Shown here: in pieces, positions 48,278-58,364 of the stretch
Layout of the letters: every line of letters starts with the position of its first letter
How positions within the stretch are numbered: position 1 is the stretch's first letter
Assembly: GCF_012489685.1 (NCBI RefSeq)
Contig: NC_080042.1
Span: 30,013,158 to 30,077,157, forward strand
Direction of reading: 5' to 3'
Source of the DNA: Lotus japonicus
Lineage: Eukaryota > Streptophyta > Magnoliopsida > Fabales > Fabaceae
DNA length: 64,000 nt
The notes under the pieces: model-generated
What the model was told of the DNA's origin: nothing
Seen by the model: the letters and a program-made list of their open reading frames with translations, nothing else
Database searches by the model: none
Program-made: the position numbers and the translations under genes

Positions 48278-49469
48278 TGAAGGTTTGAAAAACGATAGAA
48301 GGGGGGGTTTGAATAGCGTTTTCAATCTAAAACCTTTCTTACTTGAGATTTTAACAAATCTATTCAAACACCAAAGATAAAAGTGCTAAGATAAGAGTTA
48401 AGGAAAGCACACAATGATTTTATCCTGGTTCACTTGATAAATCCCTCAAGCTAATCCAGTCCACCCGTTAAGGTGATTTCTTCCTTCTTAGAATGAAGGC
48501 AATCCACTAATCAGAGTTTGTTACAACTGCACTTGCTACCTGCAAAGTGACTAACAATACACTGACTTAGCTATCACTAAGATTCACTCTCTTAGTCTTC
48601 TCAAGGATCCGACCAACCTTGGTCTCCTTAAGGAAAATCAAACAACTGTTTGAAAGTTTGGGTTTACAAAGAAATGCTTCTTAGAAAGCTTATAGTAAAC
48701 ACAATTAGTACAATGTGAAGAAAGATTGCTTTCAGAGAATATTTGAATTTCGCGTGAGCTTCAACAAAGTTTCTTCAGACAGCATCTTTCATCTTCAGCC
48801 TCTTTATATACTCCAAGGAATTAGGTTTGGAAGTTTACATGGAATGCTACCGTTGGAGGGCAGATCTGGGTTTTCCAGGTTCTGCTGTGGCTGAATAAGT
48901 TAGGTAAGGTCGTCAGGAATGGTACAATTGCTTTTTTACTTTGGATAGTGACATGACCTTTATCCTAGTTGACTTCTGATCAGAGTGATGCTTCATATTG
49001 GAACTTGTGAAGCTTGGTGATCAGAGTCAGAAGGAAGCTTCGATCCTCTGACCTTTCTACCTTCTGCTTCTGGACTCAGAGGAGAAGTACTTGGTCTTCA
49101 GAGCCAGCTTACTCTTGGACTTCAGAATCTTCACTACTCAGCTTCTGGACCTTCAGAGCTTCTGGACCTTCAGAGCTTCTGATCCTTCAGAGCTTCTAGT
49201 GAGCTGAATCCATATCAGAGCTTTATAAACTTCAGATCTTCTGAAGCTTAATCTACTGTTCAGTTTGAACATAGTAAGTGCGAAAGCGTTGCAGAGGTTA
49301 CTCTTTGAGCATTGTGCTTCTGAATTATGTGAAATAAGACCAGAGTCATAGCCTGTCATTAGAACACTCAAAAAACAACGTTAGAGTACCATAATTGTTC
49401 ATACATAATAGTTAACATGTAATCATCAAAACATAGAGTTGTACTATTAGATCAAAACTTGATCTTACA
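48278..49469 (-). repeat. Element E 5' LTR (1192 bp)
   Basis: TGAAGGTTTGAAAAACG to CTTGATCTTACA, alignable with the H LTR and more distantly with C. A TATA box (minus strand TATATAAAGA) is near 48801-48810. Rich in TTCAGAGCTTCTG-like words between 49080 and 49260. Confidence 0.88.
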
Positions 49470-50753
49470 ACTTGAGGAATGGATTGTGAGAGCGAGTTGA
49501 GACATTAAGTTGTTGTAGCTGACTTGATAAGTAAGTATTGAGAATAAAGAGGATTATGGAATAGAAAAAGGGAAGAGATTACTTAAGGATGATGATAGGA
49601 GAATGCTATTGCAGATGTTGTGTTAATTGCTTTAACGGGAACTTGTGTGTAGTATTGCGAAAATACCTCAATGAGTATCCTATTAGAGACTAAGATCTCT
49701 AAGGAAAACGAGAGGAGTAAGTACTAGTAATGTGTACTTTTCTATTTTGACAAGCATATGAGTATTTGGTTTTAAAGCTGATTTACTAAGTCAAAAGATT
49801 TTGAAGCATTGTTATTGCTTTGTTGTCATTATGATGACTTATCTTAATTTCTGAAGTTGATCTTGATGGTTTATAACCATTAAGGAGATTGAGTTTAACT
49901 TGTGATTTCGTCGAGCCAATTGCTTGAGAGTGTAGCTTTAAACTTGGAAAGTAGGTTGCTCAATTAGTGATTACGTTATGTGTATTTATGAAGGGTACGA
50001 ATAACGGAAGCGCTTGGCGACGAAGCCAAAGAACAAATGGAAGTGAGCCGACACGAGAAAGCAAAGATATGATTGGATTGGATTTGAGTTGCAGCTTAGT
50101 AAGGAAAGCGCCTAAGGTGAGGGCAACTTACTTAATAGTTATTGCTTTGTAGGCGTCGATTAATTCGACTTGATTATTGTTTTGAATATTAAATATTTTC
50201 TTGTTAGGGAATATTGCTTGAATATTGTTCATCGCTTGATCTGGAAAATGTTTTCTGGAGGCTTCGGCCGAGTGAACTTATATGAGACGTGTGTCTCCAT
50301 TTTCTGAGACGCTTCGACCGTTTACTGGTTTCTGTCTTATGATTCCCGCACCGTATTATTGTTGCATCGCTCTTTAGAGCTGAATATTGTTGAATGGATA
50401 TCGAATTGTGCGTGTTGACGCGATTGCGGAGCGTGGGACTTTTGAGTGGATTTTGTTGACCATTCGGGTTGAGAGGAAACCCTAGGCAAGCTCTGACGGG
50501 GGTCTGAGACCTAGCCTTATTGAACACTTAGACTTTTCCCGGGGTTTTCATTTGGGGGATTTTGGCAAACTTTGAATAGTTAGAATTTTGAACTAGAGAA
50601 CATAGGGAACTTGAATTTCGAGAATAAAACTCATAACTTGATTAACTAAACTTGGAATGCTTTGATTAATGAACGAAACCTTTAGGGAAACTTAAGAGGA
50701 GAAATAATTGCGAAAACGGGAAAAAGTCGACAAGCCTTGAGTATTGAGTTTTG

Positions 50754-50975
50754 TGGTGGTTGCCACGAGGGTAAACCACAGTGACGAGAGGAAGTCACCG
50801 AGTACTTTTAGTACTCAAGCTTGTTGGAGCTTCTGTCGTAGGATCGACATTGTCATGAGTTCTTGAGAATTGGTGGACGCCACGGGGGTGAGCCACGGTG
50901 ACGAGAGGAGGTCACCGAGTACATTGGTACTCTTGTTGTTGGAGTTTATGTCGTAGGGTCGACATTAAACCCTTG
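50754..50975 (+). repeat. Two-copy direct repeat in F1 (about 117 bp)
   Basis: GCCACGAGGGTAAACCACAG...TCACCGAGTAC at 50761 recurs as GCCACGGGGGTGAGCCACGG...TCACCGAGTAC at 50879. Each is followed by GTCGTAGG(A/G)TCGACATT. Confidence 0.75.
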
Positions 50976-51060
50976 AGTTTTGGAATTGAGATTAAAGCTA
51001 AACACTTGCGTTGTGAGGACGATTTGATGTTTGGCTAACCATATTGCATCATGCATACAT

Positions 51061-51163
51061 TCGAGGTTGGGACGGTCGAAAGATCAGGCCTCGGTGAAGT
51101 TGGGACGGCTTCGGTCGGGCTTCACGAAGGTTGGGACGGTCGAAAGACTGGGCCTTCACGAAG
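51061..51163 (+). repeat. Short tandem repeat in F1 (about 30 bp units)
   Basis: The GGTTGGGACGGTCGAAAGA unit occurs at 51065 and 51126, with a diverged unit GTTGGGACGGCTTCGGTC between them. Confidence 0.7.
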
Positions 51164-52277
51164 AACACCAAGAGTGTATCTTCAGCATAGCGGGCGGAAA
51201 TGGTTAAACCTGGGGGGTTAGGACTGATCTGACTATGCATGGGTTTGTAAGTGACACCCGAGCGGAAATGGTTAAACACTAGGCCGGTGTTAGGACTGAC
51301 TCGATGGTGCCCATCCCAATTGAATTATCCGGATCATTTTGAATTGCATTGCTAGAATACATGCACCACCCTAACTTGAACTGTGAGATATTGTTTATTG
51401 AATTGTTGAGATATTGTTTATTGAACCTATATAAGTATATACCCCTCTTTTGTCGCATGTTGATTGTATATCTATTGTATACTGTGAGTTGACCCTCGCG
51501 CCTTGGCTTTGGTTGTATGTTTGTGTTTGGGCGGTCGGCCTGCTGCCAGATGATGAAAGGTGGCGATGTGAGCAGATGCTACTCCATGTGGAAGAATTAT
51601 AGAAGACTCGAAGAATAGAATCGGGTGTAAGGCTAGAGCCTTTGGGTAGAAAAGCTTACCGTTATTAGTTTAAGCTTGTAGGATCATTTTATGATTTGTA
51701 TTTGAGGTTTTGGGTAGGTTCCAGTGCATTGCTTTCCTATGGTTACCCAGTGTGGAAATCATAAGGAGTATATCGGATCTATGGAGTCATTACATAGAGG
51801 GTCCGTTGTTGGATCTTATTTTATTTGTCATGTCTTTTGTGTTGTGTCTTGGTCAAGGCTAGATGTAAATTATTTACGGTTGGGAGTATGCATTGCATAT
51901 TTTAGAAACACTTCGAAAAGGAAAAAATAAAATACTTGCATTTATAAATCCCTTTTGGAAAATATTGCATATATACTTTAACAGGTAACAACCGTGACAC
52001 CCGAAAGTCGGGGTGTTACAGCCGTGTTGAGGACTGAGACTTTTTCAGGGAAGTTACTCGGGGGTTATTGGGAACCTTTGACTTAATAGATTTTGTAAGC
52101 TAAGGAACAAAGAGAACTTCGATTTTATAAATAAACGACATAATCTATTAACTCGAGATAGAACCTTTTAATTGTTAAAGAGAACCATTTCAAAGGAAAA
52201 TAACGTGGAAAAGAGTTTGAAAACGGGAAATGTCGACGATCCAGTTATTGAGAAGGTTGAAAGCCTAAGTTGCTGAC

Positions 52278-52590
52278 ATCAAGAGGATGAGCTGTTGTGA
52301 CGGGGAGGTCACTGACTGCGGATGGAAATTCTGGCTGGTTAAGCGTTTGGTTCGGTCATCAAAAGGATGAGTCGTGTGTGATAGGAAGGTCACTGGAGTG
52401 CGGGAGACACTCCTTACGGTTTAAGTACTTTGTTGCAGGCATCGGGAGGGCGTGCCATCGTGACTCGAAAAGTCACTGAGTGCGGGTAGCACTTTCTTTG
52501 CTCGTTGAGCTGTTTGTTTGGCCCTCGAGAGGGTGAGTCGGGGTGACTAGAAAAGTCATTGAATGAGGATAGCACTTTCTTTCTTGCTAA
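52278..52590 (+). repeat. Four-unit minisatellite in F2 (about 80 bp)
   Basis: Units begin near 52278, 52356, 52438 and 52522. Each reads roughly GGATGAG(T/C)...GTGA(C/T)...AAGTCACTG..TGCGG..AGCACT. Related to the two-copy repeat of F1. Confidence 0.7.
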
Positions 52591-52764
52591 GGTTTTTGGT
52601 CGAGGACCACCGTTTACCTTAGGGTACCGTAGAGACAGTATACTCTAGCTAGACACGCGTATCTTGGTGAGGACGATTCGTTGTTTGGCTAACATACTAC
52701 ACTCATGCATACATTTTATGGGAGCGAGAGGCTTTCCGAAGGACGATATCAGATCAGACTTCAA

Positions 52765-52819
52765 GGAGCGTGATGCTTCAGAGGAGCGTGATGCTTTAGC
52801 AGAGCGAGATGCTTCGAGC
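52765..52819 (+). repeat. Three-unit 18-bp tandem repeat in F2
   Basis: GGAGCGTGATGCTTCAGA, then GGAGCGTGATGCTTTAGC, then AGAGCGAGATGCTTCGAG. Confidence 0.85.
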
Positions 52820-53074
52820 ATAATAGGCAGAAACGGTTAAACCAAGAGGGCTAGGACCAATTGTGAGATACCCAACCTTAAGTGGAAACGTCGTTCGCTT
52901 GTCCCGTCCATCGAGATGGTGGCGTTTATCCGGATCATCTTTTGAGCATGACATTGCGTTGGCACGCCGTGCATCTAAATATATGTGGTGATATGATGAG
53001 AATATATTGTTAATTGCGAATGATATCCTGTCACGAATATGCATATGATAACATGTCAAGAACATGCTATACCT

Positions 53075-53078
<4 letters not shown>

Positions 53079-53122
<44 letters not shown>
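53079..53122. repeat. (AT)22 microsatellite
   Basis: Uninterrupted AT dinucleotides within F2. Confidence 0.95.
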
Positions 53123-53127
<5 letters not shown>

Positions 53128-53840
53128 CATATCCCCACTTTTCACATGTTGTTTGTATTGTACTATATATCGTGAGTTGACCTTAGCACCGCCTTGTTTG
53201 TCTATTTATGTTTGGGCGGTCGGCAAACTGCCAGATAGTCGACAACTGGTTCATGATGGTTCGCCGTCCGGGGCCGATCCGAAGCAGAATTATTACTACT
53301 GAGCCTCCCGACGAGGATACGGACTCCATGAGTTAGGAGGATGAGGGTCGATGAGATTGGATTAAGGTACGGGTGGTTAGAGCTTACTGTTATGAGGTAT
53401 TTGATGTTCTGACCGGTTGTGACTGTATTTTGGGGCAGGGCAGGTCCCCGACACATTCCTTTTTGTGTAGTTCTCCGTAGTTGGGAATTACATGGAGTAG
53501 TGGGACGTAGAGGTCTAGAGGCTACTATTTTGGGCTAGCTATTCCCTTCTTGCACTTGTAATATATTTGGAACTAATGATGTTTCTAAAAACTTGTAAAC
53601 CTTTCATTCGGGCTAATATTTCATCAACTAGGGTTATAATTGTTATGTTAAGTTTATGCATTGCATGTTGTGAAAAGTTTTACCTTGAAAATGAAAAGAA
53701 AATGAAAAAAATTTACACGTATAATCCGCATTTAATTTAGAACAGGTTACTATTGTGACCCCTGAAAGTCGGGGTGTTATAGAGAAAGAGAAAACTCGAT
53801 CATGACAACGTTGTACTTGGACGATAAAGCTCTTCATAAA

Positions 53841-54270
53841 GCTCCCTCCGTACTTTGACTTTTCTTAGCTTGTGCAGACTCTCTTACACTCCCATAGTTC
53901 CTTTTTAAATTTCGTTTTAGCATAAAGCTATCCAACCAAGATAGTGGATTGTTAGAGTTTTTATTCTCATTCTACCCTCTCACATCCCAGTCATAAAGTC
54001 ATAAAGCTCTCCAACAAAGATAGTGGATTGTTAGTTTTTTTTTCTACTCTCTCATATCATTAAACCATTTACCACTCTCTCACAATCATACAGTCATAAA
54101 GTTGTTCATAGTTATTGAGAAAAGATAATTTTATGGAAAATGTGAAGTAGAGTAATTGAAAAAGTAAAGGTATAATTGATAAATTATAACCTTAAAACAT
54201 CAAAATGACAATTAAACAGGAACCAAAAAATTCTTCTAAAACAACACTTGAAAAGGAACAGAGGGAGTAG
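53841..54270. mobile_element. Stowaway-like MITE (about 430 bp)
   Basis: GCTCCCTCCGTACTTTGAC at the left faces ACAGAGGGAGTAGC at the right, the CTCCCTCCGT terminal inverted repeat common in Tc1/mariner-derived plant MITEs. There is no coding capacity. Internally, a unit with CATAAAGCT(A/C)TCCAACCAAGATAGTGG-like sequence is repeated at 53922 and 54000. The flanking TA duplication is not clean. Confidence 0.55.
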
Positions 54271-55039
54271 CTTTGATCATTCTTCTCTTTTGTAAGCTGT
54301 ATTGTTGCTTCGTCTTGGTTTAACCACCGGATAGTGGAGGATGTGAGACATTCCTGAAATATAATTCACATGAAATTTTTAACCATTACACTTATACTCT
54401 TGAAATTATCATCATTCAAAATATGATGAACGATATATCTAGCGACTGAACTTAACAAGAAATAATGGGAGAGGGAGAGAGAGAGGGGAAAGAGAAAAGA
54501 AAATTCATAGACGATGACAAAGAGGCTTAGGCTTGGACGAAGGCAGTGCAGCTAAAGAGTAGATGATGAGATGACAGTGTTGAAGATGATGAGATGTTGA
54601 AGATGGAGTTGATATTTTTTTGATTTCATTTACTGTCTATTATTGAAATAAATAATTTTTATTTTATAATAATTAGTGGAAGTCCATCGTGTAATGAACT
54701 GATAGACATATCTTCAGTAATCTTTAAGTTTATATAGCTACGATTGTTTTCCGCCACTTTAGCTTATAGTGACAGTAATAAATATGTAAGAATAATACTT
54801 TAAAATATACTTACGAATTTTCTACTAGTGAGATATGTATTAGCACTAAAACAAAATTTGTTATTTTGCGGCGGTTGTTTTTATTATTTATCTAGTAAGT
54901 AAGCCATGCAATTGCACGGGGTCTGGTCGACCAATCGCTATTGATTTTACTTAACCATTTTTATTTAAGATATCATTTGATAGATAAACATACATAAAAA
55001 ATTTCGTAAACAAAAAAAAAATCGAGAGATAAAGAAATT

Positions 55040-55075
<36 letters not shown>

Positions 55076-55767
55076 GTGTGTATATCTTAAAAGTATACAT
55101 CATATTTGAGGTTATTTTATATTAACTTTGTATAAATGAAGATATAACTATCTCTATATAATATAAAAATTCATTATGTAAGAATCTTAAAAAGATATTA
55201 TTTTAGTTAGCATAGATATTTTTCCCATTGATTAATGAAATTATTTATTTAAATATTAAAAAATTAATTTTAGACTTAAATTTAATGTATTGTATAAATG
55301 AAGATATAGCTAATCTCCATGTAATATAAAAATTTAGTATGTAAGGATTTTTAAAAAAAACTTATTATCTTTAGCATAGGAATTTTCCTCATTAATTAAT
55401 GAAATTATTTATTTAAATATTAAAAAAAATTATACTTAAAGTTAATGTAAATTAACTCTGATTTTAATCGCAAAGTCAACTTGGGTTTAAAAAAATTACC
55501 AGACAATATAATGGTTTCTTATACTATACTCTTGCTGAGAGAACCTCTCCACGATTACAAATTATATCTACTTATTAAACAGTAATAGTTTAGGAAGTAA
55601 CAATTAAGGGAGGTTGTATGAAAAAATAACATAAACAATTCAAAATCTGAATAACAATTACAAAATTAGTTCAATATACTATTTGTAGGGAATTGTTATT
55701 GAAACCCCTCTCACATCTATTTCAACCCCCCTAAAGTGTGAAAATTCTAAAATGTCTTTAATGAAAG
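54271..55767. other. AT-rich intergenic DNA without a gene
   Basis: Purine-rich run at 54465-54500, (AT)14 at 55043-55070, and the 162-bp tandem duplication listed next. No frame above chance. Confidence 0.6.
55131..55455. repeat. Two-copy tandem repeat (162 bp)
   Basis: TATAAATGAAGATATA at 55131 and 55293 begins two units. Both contain TAATGAAATTATTTATTT, in the same order with scattered substitutions. Confidence 0.8.
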
Positions 55768-56251
55768 GGCTTAAATACTCTGGAGGTCCCTGAAATTGTG
55801 TGGCGTACGAAAATAAGTCCCTGAAATTATTTTTTCCCGATTCCGGATCCTTGGAAATTGTTTTTAATCGAAATAGGTCCCTACCCGTGTTTTATGCTTA
55901 TGTGGCTCATTTTTTACACAATCACAATTTCCACGTGGACTTCTTATTTTAATTTTAATTTTCTTTTAACTTTCCATCTTCCTCAATCCTCTTCTTCATA
56001 CTTCCAGAAACCTTCAACCTTCAACTTCTTTTGCTCCTCTCTCCACCGCACCACCACCAACCCCCACCCCGAAACCTTCACACCCCACTGCACCACCACC
56101 AGCCACCATCGAAACCTTCAACCTTCAACTTCTTCTGGTTCTCCCTCTTCTCCCAGCAACCCGCATCAGAACTTGGTTCTCCCTCTTCTCCTAGCAATCG
56201 GAGCCTCAAAACCCATAACCCCAACCCATCGAAACCCACACCCCAAAACCC

Positions 56252-56380
56252 ATAACTTGTCCCACATAACCTGTTGGAGTTGACATGGAAGAGCGCGAGA
56301 TCTGGGAGAAAGCCAAGCTCGTTGGCAATGCCATCGTGGTTGAGGTCGTTTTCAGCGACTATGCAGATCTTGGGGTGGTC
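56252..56380 (-). pseudogene. Captured fragment of a leucine-rich-repeat extensin (LRX/PEX-like) gene
   Basis: On the minus strand one frame reads 43 residues without a stop, including KICIVAENDLNH, then DLALFHVNSNRLCG. LRX cell-wall proteins carry at this place the conserved order V-A-x-x-DLNH-x-x-IA ... ELG-x-L-x-DLALFH-x-NSNR-x-CG. Here the segment between IA and ELG is about four residues shorter. LRX proteins link the cell wall to growth sensing. The fragment covers only the start of the LRR domain and has no start codon or promoter. Recognised by motif memory, not by search. Confidence 0.68.
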
Positions 56381-56496
56381 AACGAAGAGAAGAGGGTGAT
56401 GGTGATGGGTTTTGAGAAAATGGGTTTGTGGGTGGAGAAGAGAAGTGGCAGATATGTTGGTGGAGAAGAGAAAATGAGTTTTAACAGATTGATTCC

Positions 56497-56640
56497 TGGG
56501 ATAACTATTGCTCCCACTTCCAGGTCGTCCTCCACGGCGTCGTTAACATGTAGCTTCCGAATTAGTGGCTTTGGGATATGGTGGATGAGTTCATTTACCA
56601 GTTTCAGAGCTTCTATCAGTATTGTGCCAAGATGAAGAAG
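56497..56640 (+). pseudogene. Captured fragment of translation initiation factor eIF3 subunit L
   Basis: The frame from 56497 reads WDNYCSHFQVVLHGVVNM, stop, LPN, stop, then WLWDMVDEFIYQFQSF and QYCAKMKK. The eIF3L family has the conserved block LPNQWLWD-x-x-DEF-x-YQFQSF-x-QYR, and both stops are TAG at positions where Gln (CAG) is expected. eIF3L is part of the eIF3 complex that recruits the 40S ribosome. Only about 48 residues are present, so this is a dead fragment carried by the transposon. Recognised from the motif, with no search. Confidence 0.75.
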
Positions 56641-56898
56641 GAGGAAAGGTTTCTTCTGGGTTTTTTATGATGTTTTTCTGGGTTTTTGTAAATCATTAAC
56701 ACACTTGGCATAAAATAAAATAAAAAAATCCACGTGGAAATTGTGATTGTGTAAAAAATGAGCCACATAAGCATGAAACACGGGTAGGGACTTATTTAGA
56801 TTAAAAAAAAATTCAGGGATCCGGAATCGGAATTTTTTTTTTCAAGGACTTATTTTCATATGCCACACAATTTCAAGGACCTCCAGAGTATTTAAGCC

Positions 56899-57027
56899 AT
56901 GAAAAATTTATAAAAAACCATCACCCTCACATTCTCTCTGCTCTCTCCTTTCCACTTTCCTCTTTCCTCTCGCCACCACCACCACCACCACCACCACCTT
57001 CATCTTCTCCTCTCTCATCTTTCCTCT
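56899..57027. other. Short spacer with (CAC)8
   Basis: CT-rich DNA with a CAC microsatellite at 56973-56997. No gene. Confidence 0.7.
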
Positions 57028-57720
57028 GTAACGCCCCGACTTTCAGGGGTCACACTAGTAACCTGCTAAAGTAAATATGCAATGATTTCCAAAAGGATTC
57101 ATAAAAGTGAGTATATTTTTTTTTCTTTTTAAAGTATTTCCAAAACATGTCATGCATAGTCCCATTAAAAATAGATTCACGTCCAGCTTTGAACAAGGCA
57201 AGTACCCGAAAGTAAGGACGAAAGAATTCAACATACAAAACCTAACAAATAAAACCAGATTCAACAAGGAACTCATTATGCAAAGACACCATAAATCTGA
57301 TATACTCCCTACGATTTCTACATCGGGGAACCGTAGGAAAGCAATGTACCGGAACCTACCCGAAACCTCAAATATAAATTCACAAAATCATTATGCAAGC
57401 TTAAATTAATAATAGTAAGCTCTCTAACCCAAGGCTCTAGCCTTACACCTGACTCTACTCTTCGAGTCTTCCACTGTTCTTCAAGTTCCTGTCTGCGACT
57501 CGTACAATGGTTAAGCTTTATCGAAGATTCTCCATCGCCTAATAGCGTGAAGCGCCCAAACAACCCCAAACAACAAGTAGCAAAAAGAAAGGGTTAACTC
57601 CATACAACTACTTCACATAAAAGAGAAAAAAGTGTTATTCTAATTCAATACCTACCCTGGTAAGTAAGCTACCAATTTAATTCAAGATAGATGACAACAT
57701 ATATCAAACAACATGAATTC

Positions 57721-57860
57721 AAATCAGATATTAACAAAATCAGCAACATAGAATTAACTCAGATATCAAAAAAATCAACAACATAGAATCAAATCAGATA
57801 GCAACAACATAGATTCAAATCAGATATCATCAAAATCAACAACAGAGATTCAATGCATTC
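57721..57860. repeat. Diverged tandem repeat in F3 (about 40 bp units)
   Basis: Units of the form TCAGATATCA..AAAATCAACAACATAGAATCAAA, three to four copies with indels. Confidence 0.65.
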
Positions 57861-57904
57861 AAAAGAATGTGACAATCTTATGGGACAAATATCATCTCAT
57901 TGCC

Positions 57905-58069
57905 ACTTTAGCGTCACACTAGACAGGACAATCAGGTGGAAAATACCACCGGATCGCCGCTTATAGCGTCACACAAGACGGGACAATCAGGTAGACAACA
58001 CCACTGGATCGCCGCTTATAGCATCACACAAGACGACACAATCAGGTGGACAACACCACCAAATCGCCG
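57905..58069. repeat. Three-unit 55-bp tandem repeat in F3
   Basis: Units start at 57905, 57960 and 58015. Each contains GCGTCACACAAGAC, GGACAATCAGGTGGA and ends GGATCGCCG, with a few substitutions. Confidence 0.9.
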
Positions 58070-58364
58070 CTTAATATTCAAGCCCTACATGCCAAGTTGG
58101 TCAAACAACATTACGTGACCTTACTAGACATTCAATCAACAATTTCAAATCCGATAATCAAGTAAGAATAACCACAAGTCATTCCAAATTTTAACAAGCA
58201 TAAGTCTTATTAAATAAGCTTAAGCATTCATCAAATCAATATTAATAACTAATAGATTCTAATGGAATTCACATCAAGAAAATTATGGAACAGTTCATGC
58301 CATATACACAACGGGATAATCAATTAAACCAACAATGTTCCCGAAAACAATCCAGCAAGCGTAC

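Larger units (their letters stand above)
43540..49469 (-). mobile_element. Element E: SIRE-lineage copia retrotransposon, 3' end lost
   Basis: 5' LTR 48278-49469, degenerate primer site, gag, protease, integrase, RT, and RNase H truncated at the fusion with D gag. Same family type as C (about the same gag and pol layout) but clearly different in sequence; its LTR matches H at 62742. It lacks the env-like gene and 3' LTR, which may be the G gene and sequence left of the window. Five bases after the LTR are ACTTG, with no partner visible. Confidence 0.88.
49470..52020 (+). repeat. F1: gypsy-type LTR, 3' part and preceding sequence
   Basis: The right edge CGGGGTGTTACA at 52020 is an LTR end of the same type as B and D. 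From about 50240 the sequence follows the B LTR landmark by landmark: GGAAAATGTTTTCTG with CTTCGGC, GCGGAAATGG, GAGTTGACCCTCGCG, GTGACACCCGAAA. The left part (49470-50200) is unassigned, with no gene seen. No primer site follows, so F1 is a solo or truncated LTR; E appears to have inserted into it. Confidence 0.65.
52021..53780 (+). repeat. F2: second gypsy-type LTR fragment
   Basis: It starts inside an LTR directly after F1 and ends GGGGTGTTATA at 53780. It shares with F1 and B the ACCCGAAAG/CCCTGAAAG end, GAGTTGACC, GGGCGGTCGGC, and AAACGGTTAAACC. No gene. Probably the interrupted remainder of an older LTR in which F1 sits. Confidence 0.6.
55768..56898. mobile_element. Mutator-like (Pack-MULE-type) element with 170-bp inverted repeats
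   Basis: Left terminus 55768-55940 (GGCTTAAATACTCTGGAGG...) is the inverse of 56729-56898 (...CCTCCAGAGTATTTAAGCC) over about 170 bases. The inner ends share the CCACGTGG palindrome. ATGAAA lies just outside both ends (55761-55766 and 56899-56904), a probable but short target duplication. There is no transposase. The interior carries fragments of two host genes (next entries) and a Pro/Thr-rich repeat region (56000-56250). Long inverted repeats with captured gene pieces fit a Pack-MULE; superfamily assignment from the termini alone is moderate. Confidence 0.75.
57028..58364 (-). repeat. F3: inverted gypsy-type LTR fragment
   Basis: TGTAACGCCCCGACTTTCAGG at 57028 is the reverse complement of the F1/F2 LTR end, followed by the same internal order (TTTCCAAAAGGATT, GCATAGTC, GGTTAAGC, AACCC). 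It is interrupted at 58365 by J. The flanking five bases CGTAC (58360-58364) are J's left target copy. Confidence 0.7.

Noticed and set aside
53039..53302. Frame with a long Ile-Tyr run
   Set aside because: Translation of the AT microsatellite.
55858..56283. Pro/Thr-rich 141-residue frame resembling a cell-wall protein
   Set aside because: Low-complexity DNA with internal repeats that starts inside the terminal inverted repeat; I could not tie it to a gene.
56285..56635. 116-residue plus-strand frame starting MEEREIWEKAK
   Set aside because: Its first part is antisense of the LRX-like fragment, and its end is the eIF3L fragment in a wrong frame.
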